From: Aplectana chamaeleonis
Taxonomy: Eukaryota > Nematoda > Chromadorea > Rhabditida > Cosmocercidae
DNA length: 64,000 bases
NCBI GenBank assembly: GCA_029168955.1
Contig: JAPDOI010000021.1
Location: forward strand, 1,711,501-1,775,500
Direction of reading: 5' to 3'
Numbering within the stretch: the stretch's first letter is position 1; every line of letters starts with the position of its first letter. Below the pieces are notes generated by a model that was not told the origin of the DNA, did not search any database, and saw only the letters and a list, made by a program, of their open reading frames with translations. This document shows positions 54,941-64,000 of the stretch, in pieces. The position numbers and the translations under genes are program-made.

Positions 54941-56290
54941 GAGAATGCATTTCCTGCAGTACAATTTCTTCGAGTTTAACCAGTATTTCTATTCCCTAAA
55001 AATCGGTAAAAGTTCTAACGCTTACTCTTTTTATAACACTGCAGTTCGTTTAAAAAAATTACTGGATTCAATACTAACCGGTACTCTTTCGGAATATACG
55101 ACCCACTTTTCTAAAAAAGGTTTTCTCGTGCAGCTACAGTATCATTTTGTCGTTTTTGCTTTTAAACATGTAGAAGCACAGAGCAACATGTAAAATTTAT
55201 GCAAAGAACATATATAAAACACTACGAAAATCCTATGCTTCCAGGTGGGTCGTCTTTTCCGAAAGAGTACCTACTAACCTGCTGATTGAACATATGATAA
55301 AGAAGAAAAGGCAAAGCAAACTCTATAGAAAATGGATACTTTCAAGCAAAAGTGGCTTGATGCTGATAGAAACGTTCCTACAAAAAGAAACAATAGGAAA
55401 AAGGAGTGGGCGAGTCAAGAAAAAATTAACAATGCTTCTTGAAAACCAATTCCCGTAGCTGAAATTTTGAATTCACGAAATCAACTCGTGTTATTCTTCA
55501 GAGAAGAGCTTTGCGGTTTCGGACAGGGGCTTGCTCTGGTTATTCTAGTACCGGTGGAAATATGTTATACCTGACCCATATAAGCGGTTTCCTTTCGCAG
55601 ATCAGAAAAGTGAACTGGTGAAGTATGTACAGAGGGAACTGCTATTACTACATATCACATGAACTGAACCTTTCCAAACAAGCGATTCTTTTATCGAGAG
55701 GCATCAAGCTATTCCATGCAAAGTAGAGCGACGGTTTGTTATTTGGACTTGAAAGGTTTTGCCAAGTGAATTAGTTCTCAAGAAATTTTGTTAGTTCTTT
55801 GAAGACTCGTTCATCACGTTTCACTGTTGCTCATTTTTTGTTGAAATGTTTCTGTCTGCCCAAAACCACATTTGCCCGAAACAGCTCCTTTTTGATAGAA
55901 TCGCTCACTTTTCTGGAAATACGTGGTAACCCACGAGAAATCCCCAAGATTTTTCGATTTGTATCGGATCTTTTATTTTTTTAAACAGTAAGTAGCCTAT
56001 TTGTTGACCAGTTCCTCTGTACGACCTCATTAAAGAAAGTACAGCCTACGTTTTTCACCGATTCTATCAAAGAAGAATATCGATTACTTTAGCGATCCCT
56101 TTCTGGTGGCAAATCCTGTTGAGGGGGGCACCCAAGATTCATCCATGAAATTGAGAATTTCTTTCAATACCAGATATATGATATCGCTATCCGCCAGTGT
56201 TTTCCTGGAGACTCCATGGAAACGCTCTGATTTCTGAAAGAGCTAGCTTTCGTTCTTCACTGGGATTTCGAGTGCTCCCCCTCAAACTAG
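54941..56290. other. Intron 7 sequence, no feature recognised
   Basis: AT-rich. Short open frames near 54945-55193 and 55799-55984 have ordinary composition and no recognised domain. I see no support for a nested gene. Confidence 0.4.
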
Positions 56291-56299
56291 GTTTGCTTT

Positions 56300-56632
56300 C
56301 ATCCCTGTAATGTACAGCCAAAGCTGTAAATGGATCCACCCCGCGGAGACGCAGAGATAGACGGTTTGCACTCTGGCCGGGCCGAGAGAGTGCCTGACCG
56401 GCTGGCAGCGCCTTTCTTTTCGTCCTCTGCGCTCATCATACTGACTCGGACACCCCGCGTGCCGAGTTGTCAATGCTCCGGAGACCGGCCCAATAGGTTG
56501 ACTAGCCCACGCGATTTTCGCCCACTTAACTATGGGTTTTCGTGATTCTCTCTTCACTGTTTTGATCGGTAGGTCCCAATGCTTACGTTTCTGTGAAGAA
56601 AACTAGAGATTTTCCTATTGCGAACACTGTCG
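56300..56632. mobile_element. Degenerate TTAA MITE, subfamily A
   Basis: From GGCCCAATAGGTTGACTAGC (about 56488) through CGATTTTCGCCCACTT and AGGTCCCAATGCTTACGTTT to TTGCGAACACTGTC it is homologous to the right part of 51668-52129, with many substitutions and a decayed terminus. The left limit is approximate. Confidence 0.55.
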
Positions 56633-57369
56633 GGCGTCTTTGAAGATTTACAGACGCAGTGGTTCATCATGGTGATGCACTGCCATAACCGAGAGCGGTC
56701 CATTTGATGATCTGGAGAAGTTCGCTCAATTCGGCTACTTTGTTTATTTCGGAGAATAACCGTTTACTCTCAATTGCTTCTCATATTTCCCTTTCCATCG
56801 TGTTCTCAACTGAGCTGTGCAACGCTGAAATAGAAATCCAGGGGGAGTTTCCTGCGAGTGCTTAAGTGTTCGGTGCCCTAAAAAGCTGTTAGTCGGATAC
56901 GAGTCTGAATTTCTCACTGCCTTACGGTGTTCGCCCAATCGTTATGTATGTAAAACTACATATGTGTATATACTCCTTTTGTACACAACTAATATTAATT
57001 ATAAATCTAACTTCCCTTGTGGAGAGCTATCGACTGGTGGCTAACAAAAGTAAAAATTTGTAGGGAAATCCGATTAGGTTGCAGTCTGAGTTCACAAAAA
57101 TGGAGGAGTTGTCCCGTCTTCCGCAGAAAGAATTCCACTCGAGACCATTTTGGTTGAGTGGAATATCCTGATGCTCGGAAATGCAAAAGACGGGTCAACT
57201 CTTCCATTTGTGTGAACTGACCATGAGACCACATTCCAGTCCGATCGGCTCATTATGAAAGAAGTTGTGGCAGCTCGACGGTTTGCGGGGTTTCTTTTGC
57301 TAAAAATTCTGGCGGCATTGTATGGATGGGGTTCAGATTGACAATATATTCAAGTTGTTCTGCTTTCAG
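56633..57369. other. End of intron 7
   Basis: Contains an inverted pair around 57095-57200 (TGGAGGAGTTGTCCCGTCTT against AAGACGGGTCAACTCTTCCA, with TCCACTCGAGACCATTTTGG between). Otherwise no feature is recognised. The acceptor ctgctttcag precedes exon 8. Confidence 0.45.
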
Positions 57370-57498
57370 TCGAAGAATATCTCAATCTCCAAGTTGGCCT
57401 TGGATTATGCCCTAGAGATGCCTGGTTGTACGTCATGTGTTGTTGGCATGGACAGCATTCAACAGGTGGATCATTTAACAATTCAAGTTTTGAACTAT
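57370..57498 (+). CDS. Aldo-keto reductase, coding exon 8
   Basis: Encodes SKNISISKLALDYALEMPGC, TSCVVGMDSIQQVDHLTIQV and LNY. The ISKLALDYAL helix and the VVGMDSIQQV segment near the cofactor phosphate are typical of this branch. I end the exon at tat|gtataagt because the following residues continue family homology into exon 9. An alternative donor cag|gtggat at 57466 keeps frame and would drop 11 residues. Confidence 0.9.
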
Positions 57499-57813
57499 GT
57501 ATAAGTGGAACAGAGATTAACAACATCAATTGAAGTAATCAGTGAGATGAACCAACTGCTAGCTTGAAACCGAAGGCTCTGAATCTCTGAGTAATCCCTA
57601 ACTCTTCGAATTTCCTTTCCATTTTGTTCCGCTTCAGGCAACAAGCCATCTAGAAATAATGTTCTGGTTAATCCCTCAAATGCAGTAGTTTTTGAACAAA
57701 AGTTCACTCTGATGAACTTCGGTTTCCTCAATCGCGTTAACACATTACAGCGTTAGTTTCGATCATTGCTAACAGCATCAGCTCTGGTCAATCCTGGCTC
57801 GAAGTAATAACTC

Positions 57814-58581
57814 AGGCACTCGTGGGCGTCGACCCCGAACCACATGCCGGTCGACCGCAAGTGTCGTCGGGCGTCACAACTGTACGGCCAGCGCTCGACG
57901 CGCTATTCGCTGGCGGTCGACCTGATCTGATGTCGACCGCGGGGTATGTGGTTGTGAGGCCCACGACACTTGCGGTCGATGAGTATTCTACTCGCGGTCG
58001 ACCCGTATTGAAGGCTCCCACAGAAGGGGTGATCCCACCTCTACCTTCCAGGGTGGGGCGCACCCCATTGTGGAACGGGGGGAGATGAACCCACAGTTGG
58101 GAAACCCTTCCCCCCAAGCCGTGGCGAGATCCCCCCTCCCCTTGGCAACCAAAATTATTCTCCATCATCTGGTGGATCTTCTGGCAAGTGACTCGAGGTA
58201 ACCTTCCAGGTCCGGCTCCGAAGTGCCTACTGAGGCACACGGTGAGATCAGGAGCCTTTTATACCGACATCATTGCTACACCTTCGTCTAAACATGTTCA
58301 CGTCCTTCAAAAAAAATGTTGTCCGGCAGTCGACACCCACATCTTCGAGATCCTCGGCGGTAGAAATCCGCACTTTCGGAATCCTCGGCGGTTGATATCC
58401 ACATCTTCGAAATTCTCGGCGGTCGACATCCACAACAGATTTAGTGGGCGAAAAATTGTTGTGAGCGGCGGCTCACGAAATAGTCATGAAAATGGCCTGC
58501 GCTCCACCTAAATAAGTGTTTTTCCTCCGCAATTCAGAAAAAGCAGTGTTTTTGCCTTGGGGTCGACGCCCACGAGTGCCT
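57814..58581. mobile_element. 768 bp inverted-repeat element rich in GTCGAC
   Basis: Ends AGGCACTCGTGGGCGTCGAC and GTCGACGCCCACGAGTGCC are perfect inverted repeats of about 23 bp. The interior repeatedly shows GCGGTCGAC or GGTCGACC palindromes (57850-58010). No coding frame or clear target duplication was identified. Confidence 0.8.
58325..58435. repeat. About 33 bp tandem repeat within the inverted-repeat element
   Basis: Three units built on CGGCGGTCGACATCCACA followed by TCTTCGAAATCCT, with small changes. Confidence 0.8.
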
Positions 58582-58984
58582 TTTTTAGCTTCGGAAACGA
58601 CTTTTTAGCTTTTCTTTTGGAATTTTATAACCGATCTGACTGTATACTGGACGATGAATTCCAAACTATAAAAGAAAAGTCGTCGGCAGAACTAGGAAAA
58701 GTCACTTAAGATCCGCTTCAACCGCGCCGCGCGGTCACCCACCCGGCTTACTTTTTGGAGTTTAGACTGTATGGCCGGAATCATACTTCCCGCGATCAGC
58801 GTCGGCGATAGTGCATGACATATCGGTTTCACTCGTCGCAGCGCACTGCACTGCGAGGGTGCCAGCCGATCAGCGATCGATTACCGCACGGTGTTAACGT
58901 TTCGGGCATAACATTACCATTCGAGCCAACGACCGCGACAGGTACCGCAAACTGTTCCGCGACAGCACTTTTCTAGTGTGTGGG

Positions 58985-59410
58985 CCTGGTCCCGACACTA
59001 TTCGTAACGGTTGACCGCACCTGTCGCGGTCACAAATTTTCGTATAACAATATCCTTAGAAATCCTTCACGACGGTCGCCAGATTTCACCAGTTCCACGT
59101 GCATTTTTATGAATTTTTTTCGGGGTGATGCTAATCGTCCACTTTCACGGTGGACTTCACCTATATTCTGACGAAAAAACCCAGGCTAGTTCCCCCATAA
59201 CGCTCAACATCGATTTCGACGTACTTCCAGTTAACTAGGATGAACCACTGCATGTAGCTCCAAGTAATATGCTGGATCCTGAACCTCTAGCCCCTGGTCG
59301 CCTAAAAGTCCAATGAAGCTTGAGAACCAATGCTAGGAGACGTTACTTGGCGAGTCTGTAACGAGACGGTGTTAGCCCCGACGACTCATTGGGAATCGTT
59401 GCTGAGTTTC
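58985..59410. repeat. Dispersed repeat related to 60935-61250
   Basis: Landmarks shared in the same direction: GGTGATGCTA, a TTTCGGTGGACTTCA-like phrase, CCAGYTAGGA, TGCTGGATCCTGAA and GAATCGTTGCTGAGTTTCTC. Diverged copies with no gene. Confidence 0.6.
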
Positions 59411-59612
59411 TCGGCCCAAACATCGTATTTGAAGGCAGGGTTCGCGATAAAATGATTTTTGAGCTCTCTCCATGAAAATGTACATTTGTTCATCAAAAAA
59501 GTAAGAATAAGTGAAAAAAACCCGGAAGTTTGCTAGAAAAGCGCTCAAAAACAAGGTACAACGGATAATTACAGGTGTCGGCCGGGCCCCTAATTAACGA
59601 GATTTTCGTTAA

Positions 59613-60620
59613 AGACAGTGTTCACGATAATATTCAATTTTGAGATTATTCGCTATATTGATTAAAGGCAGTGGTCGCGCTCAAATATGCTCGTCTTCTT
59701 TTCCTCTCTTAACCCTTTTCTGGGTATAGAGTAGTAGAACCTATGAGAAAAAATCGCGAAAAAATAGCTGTTCTGGGCCAAATTCGAAGCCTGAACTTTC
59801 TTGTCTTTTGATGGTGGACGAGTCCACCCCACATGATCGGCATCGATGATCTCTAATATCAAGAACATCAGCTGACTTTAACTTGAAATTCAATCAATGA
59901 ACTTTCGGATTTATGTACACATCTAGTCAAAAACATTGGTTGAAGTGCTTGCTTTCATTGTTCAACTATTTTATTAGGTAAATTTGCATTTATTTCTTCC
60001 TTTGAGTGTCGATGATTTTTACTGCTTGGCATGAGACTGTGATCTTTCTGTGCACGTGTGCACGAACTGGAAATTTAGGGTCTTAATAACTCTAATTCTA
60101 GCCCGCTACCTTCATAGTTTTTGAGCTGTTTTATATCTAAGCTGATTTTTGTAGTTTTTTCGATAACGTTTTTCATCGCGATCACTGCCTTTAAGTGGCC
60201 CCCGGGTAGAACTAAAATGACGTAGCAATTGAGAAAAACGCACCAGAAGTACACGAAATCCTCAAGAATCACCCCGCCTCTTAAGTGTCACAGGAAGTGT
60301 TTGATGTGACAATGGAATCTTTTGTGGACCCGTCCTTTGCAATTCTCTACTCTATTACTCCGTTCCTTCCTTAGGGCCCTAACTAATCCTGCTTTACATG
60401 ATATATTCTTCAATTTTCGATTGACCCGATTTTCCACTGGCGATAACCACCATGAACATGTTTATCCAACCGGACAACTAGTCCATGTTATAGAATAAAG
60501 TCACTAAAATGCGATGTTTCAATGCGTTTCTCGCCATTTCTTCTTAATTTTGGTAACACTCGGAGGCGAACGCATTGTTTTATATGAAAAACTCGGGGAC
60601 GAAAATCACTGTGAACACTG
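59613..60620. mobile_element. TTAA MITE subfamily C carrying a different nested element
   Basis: Begins AGACAGTGTTCACGATAATA after TTAA at 59609-59612 and ends ACTGTGAACACTG near 60620, where the final TTAA is missing. It matches 46834-47964 on both sides of the insert (CGCTATATTGATTAA and TTAAGTGGCCCCCGGGTAGA). Confidence 0.82.
59666..60190. mobile_element. 525 bp TTAA element nested in subfamily C element
   Basis: Begins AGGCAGTGGTCGCGCTC and ends TCATCGCGATCACTGCCT, with TTAA at 59662-59665 and 60191-60194. It occupies the same host position as the unrelated palindrome at 46887-47538. Its interior is not strongly palindromic beyond the ends. Confidence 0.85.
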
Positions 60621-60686
60621 CAGTGCTCTCGATGGAAATCGCCTCCGGTTTTCCATAGAAAATAGAGAATATGAGGTCTGTTCGGA

Positions 60687-61824
60687 CTACACTGCGACAC
60701 ATAAGTATAGCAACACCTTCGAAATTGGCGTATCATATGTTGGATCGAGGTTTTGGATATTATAGAGAGTTTCTATGTTTTCTGTTACGACGAAAACGAT
60801 GGTTCGAGTGGTATGACCAGACTTTGCCTCTTTCGCCCTTAGTTGTTGAAAAAAGTGTGTATTTAGCGCGACGCATAAGTACAGCAACGCTCGAGCAACA
60901 TGGAAATGTCTCACGATGATCGCCAGAAAGAGTCGTTTTCACGTGTATTTTTATGAAACTGGTTCAAGGTGATGCTATTTGTTCTTTTTCCCGGTGGACT
61001 TCAACAGCCTTTTGACGCGAAAACTCACGTTCACTCCTTCCATAGTACTGAACTTGGATTTCGATGGATTTCCAGCCAGCTAGGACGACCAGTTGGATGT
61101 AGTTCCAAGTTTCTGCTGGATCCTGAATCGCCCATGGTATGTGGTTGCCCAGACGTCTCATAGAGCTTGTGAAGAGGAACATTACACGACGAGATACCAG
61201 TGACATGGCGTCATTCCCTACGACTCACTACGAATTGTCGCTGAGTTTCTCGGCAAATAACATTCCCTCTTAGATCAACCACTGCGACAACATTGTAGAC
61301 TCTGGAGTGAAATAATTTCATCGCCCAGAACATTTTCACAAGGTCGCCGGACTCGAGCCCGCGCGATCAAACTTGGAAAACTTGGAAAACTTGAGTGCTC
61401 CACACAACAAAGGCGCCGCTTGTTAAGTCGTGCATAAGGCCATCTTCTAGACCTACAGCAAGTTTGGAATTTTTAAAAAAAACGTGTTTTTTTCATGGAA
61501 TGAGTGAACTTGAGTTTTCCAGTCAGGAGGCTGGTGAAGTCCACCGGGAAAAAGAACGAATAGCATCACATTGAACCAGTTTCATAGAAATACACGTGAA
61601 AAACACTCGTTCCGGCGATCATGGTTAGATATTTCCATGTTGCTCGAGTGTTGCTATACTTATGCGTCGCGCTAAATACACACTTTTTTTCAAAAACTAA
61701 GGGCGAAATACGCAAATTTTGGTCATATTACGTAGCAGAAAACATAGAAACTCTCCCCAATATCCAAAACCTCGATCCAACATATGATTCGAAGGTGTTG
61801 CTATACTTATGCGTCGCAGTGTAG
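60687..61824. mobile_element. 1.14 kb inverted-repeat element just before exon 9
   Basis: CTACACTGCGACACATAAGT at 60687 is complemented by the sequence ending at 61824. Further inward, CGTGTATTTTTATGAAACTG (60941) and CCCGGTGGACTTCA (60990) are complemented near 61580 and 61540. The arms are about 330 bp and the loop about 500 bp. It ends 64 bp before the last coding exon. Confidence 0.82.
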
Positions 61825-61888
61825 TACTGAAGAAAAAACGAAACAAAACTCTCGAAAACGGCGAAAATTAAGACCTTTTTCGCTGCAG

Positions 61889-62038
61889 GTATTTCTAGGT
61901 TTGGACGAGCTGCTGTTTGAGGAGGGAGAATTGGACAACTTCGCGCGATACCTGAATCAGCTGACTGATTCCGTGGAGCGCGCTTTGTTTCGGGTTCTAG
62001 AGACATTGAAATCGACTTGGAATCAAAGAAACAACTGA
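61889..62038 (+). CDS. Aldo-keto reductase, coding exon 9 with stop
   Basis: Encodes VFLGLDELLFEEGELDNFAR then YLNQLTDSVERALFRVLETL and KSTWNQRNN, ending with TGA at 62036-62038. It gives a helical, acidic-then-basic C-terminus as in homologues. The acceptor is cgctgcag. The frame joins phase 0 with exon 8 and gives a total of exactly 341 codons including the stop. Confidence 0.88.
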   Translation, partial: VFLGLDELLFEEGELDNFARYLNQLTDSVERALFRVLETLKSTWNQRNN

Positions 62039-62068
62039 CACACAGTAAAGAAATCTTTCAAGAGCAAC

Positions 62069-62074
62069 ATTAAA
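62069..62074 (+). promoter_or_regulatory. Candidate polyadenylation signal ATTAAA
   Basis: The variant hexamer ATTAAA lies 31 nt after the stop codon of the aldo-keto reductase. The position suits a short nematode 3' UTR; cleavage has not been shown. Confidence 0.4.
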
Positions 62075-62399
62075 AAACACAATGATCGAAAAACAAGCCA
62101 AGGAGGAGATAGGGATTGTCTGTCCAGCCAGCCGCCAGTCGAAGTGGCCATGATTGCCCCTGATATTGATCAAAATGGGTGGAGCGGCTGTCTTTGGCAA
62201 TTTGCCATCAAAATCATCAACATCCCACAAAACTCGTCATGAGAAAGGCGAGCTGGCTTCTTTGGGGCGGGCTTGCTTTCTACACCGGCCACTTCACTTC
62301 CGTTTTTGGCCATTATTGGCGCGTTTTCGGTGCTTTCTTTGACACCCACCCATCCATCTTCTGTCAGCATAGTACTTCAGCCTTGCAACGCGTTAAAAA

Positions 62400-62600
62400 A
62401 ATTCATCGCGAACACTGCCTTTGGGGTCGAATAGAGTCCCGCCGCTGACAGGGGCGGCGGAGGTAGGAGCGGCGCGGCGTGCCGCGCCGCTGCCCTCGAC
62501 GCCGCCGATCTCCAACTACTATGATCGGGCCGCGGCAAACTGGAGCGGCGACGCACTTTTGCGTACTACGTACAGGGCTATGCACCTCACATCTAAATAT
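62400..62600. other. TTAA-family end fragment followed by GC-rich palindromic piece
   Basis: CGCGAACACTGCCTTT at 62408-62423 is an isolated right terminus of the TTAA MITE family. It is followed by GGGGTCGAATAGAGTC and GGCGGCGTCGAGGGCAGCGG-type complementary GC-rich sequence that resembles a broken PIF-like MITE. Boundaries are uncertain. Confidence 0.4.
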
Positions 62601-64000
62601 CTAATTGACTGATTGTAATATTCAGATTCGCCAAGTTGAAGCTAGACGATTTCACAGCGGCTTGAGTCATGTTCAGTGCCTTGCATAAGAAACGAATATA
62701 TATGGTTTCAAGATAGACCAATTGGCAAAGAGAGCTGTTTCAAAACCTGAGGATTCTCCCCCGAAAATGGATTTCGTGATCGATGTACACCTCTTCCGTT
62801 ATCTTGTATTCATTTTTGTAGGATTATTATTGTAATATTTCACCTTACGCATTCATTATATTTGGGGTCGAATCGAAAAGTTATTCGAAGAAATTTTCGA
62901 GCTAATGGAATATTCGATACATTTGAAAGCCACAATTTCTAATTTTTCAAAGATTCGATTTATTCGGGATTTTGGACTTTTAGTTTTCTCGGGTTTTCGG
63001 TTTATTCAGGGTAATAAATCATTTTTTTATCCAGTTATCGATTCTACTGAAATTCTGCATTGATAGGTGTTTCGGATATTCGCTTCATTCGGGATTTCAA
63101 ATTAATTGGTTTTCCGAATATTCGCTTTTTTAACAAACTTAAATATTCAGTTTTCCGAGTATTCGGACAAGTTTGGGTCACGCCATTCGAACACTCTATG
63201 TCACTGATAAAAATTGGAGAATATTCGATAACCATTCTGGAATAATTCGAGGATTTTAATTTTTATCTGAATATGCGGACAAATCTTGCGATCATTCGAA
63301 TCCAATAGAGAATAAATTTTTGAAAATTTTCATTAATTCGAAAAAAACGGAGAGCCCTCTTCAATTATTATTTTTGAATAATTTGTTCAACATTTAAAAA
63401 ATGCATTACTCGACGAAATTCATTCAATCGGAAATTTGAAAATGTCTCATTCAAATGCAATTATTCATTCGGTGAATCTACAATAGAAAGGGTTTATTCA
63501 AAAGACTCATTAGCCCGAGTTTTTCGCAGAAGTGATCATGCGAACTATTTATTTCTTCGGCGTATTCTAAAAACATGGTGATCGGATCATTAATTCATTG
63601 GAAACCTAGTGTTGCGAATCGGTGGTTGTTTACCCCGGGTCCGACATCATATTGACGTCAGTCCCGTGGGAAACGTCCAGTGGACTAACAACTAGGATAA
63701 TGCGATCTGAACTAAATACCCTAGCAAACGACATACTGCAATACGCGGATGTTACTACAACATTACCGCACTCTAGAATGAACACCCAATGTCCCCAACT
63801 TGGGACTCACTGTACTAATCAATATGCACTCAGACTGTAGTATAACAGCGAAATGTACCCCTCTTGCTTACACAACAGTACACCGCTAATTTAGATAATT
63901 TATACTCTATAGAAATTATGAAGATAAGGGGGAAAGATGGAATTAGATAATATAACAATAGTTCATAGATAAGGACCACACATGACCGGAGGAAACCACT
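62601..64000. other. Downstream sequence, no gene recognised
   Basis: From about 62870 to 63560 it is AT-rich with ATTCGAA and GGTTTATTC-type motifs like the other TTCGAA repeats. From 63600 to the end it has more balanced composition and a short open frame at 63622-63840 with no recognised domain. Nothing else is supported. Confidence 0.4.

Noticed and set aside
57466..57498. Ending exon 8 at the cag|gtggat donor
   Set aside because: It keeps frame but removes 11 residues that continue the family pattern, and tat|gtataagt is the better donor. It cannot be fully excluded without transcripts.

Overview
The window looks like a piece of a eukaryotic nuclear genome, most probably a clade V (rhabditid/strongylid-type) nematode. 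The inference rests on short GT-AG introns of 57-75 nt mixed with very long ones, TTTCAG-like acceptors, an aldo-keto reductase close to the nematode/plant L-galactose-dehydrogenase-like family, and a heavy load of small palindromic DNA-transposon derivatives. The species cannot be named from the sequence alone. No bacterial-type genes, rRNA or canonical tRNA were found.

One protein-coding gene can be supported. It lies on the + strand and I reconstruct it as nine coding exons: 6577-6631, 29525-29667, 29743-29787, 31778-31912, 31970-32100, 41547-41649, 50800-50931, 57370-57498 and 61889-62038. Together they give 1,023 nt, an uninterrupted frame of 340 residues plus stop. The product is an aldo-keto reductase with the full catalytic tetrad (D50, Y55, K81, H128 in the model). 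About 1 kb of coding sequence is spread over 55.5 kb; intron 1 alone is 22.9 kb.

Layout: 1-6500 is upstream sequence with no recognisable gene. Intron 1 (6632-29524) holds a 0.5 kb (GT)n tract, dispersed repeats, two TTAA-flanked MITEs, a giant 12.3 kb foldback (12049-24305) whose interior is built from a 55-65 bp hairpin satellite, a further block of the same satellite (24306-25698), and a second 3.2 kb foldback (25700-28932). Intron 3 (29788-31777) carries one MITE. Intron 5 (32101-41546) carries a hAT-like element with an 8 bp target duplication, AT-rich TTCGAA repeats, a PIF/Harbinger-like MITE and short tandem repeats. Intron 6 (41650-50799) carries several TTAA MITEs, some nested or sharing one TTAA. 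Intron 7 (50932-57369) carries a second, longer hAT-like copy loaded with nested elements. Intron 8 (57499-61888) carries three palindromic elements. 62039-64000 is downstream sequence without a recognised gene.

The main biological interest is structural. The introns are nested palindromes at every scale, from 100 bp hairpins to a 12 kb foldback, and all lie inside one transcription unit, so the primary transcript is predicted to form very long double-stranded RNA. The satellite repeats a motif containing GCGAAGC, known as an exceptionally stable DNA mini-hairpin, in an estimated 110-125 units. Boundaries and copy numbers were read by eye; boundaries given with target-site duplications are the firmest.
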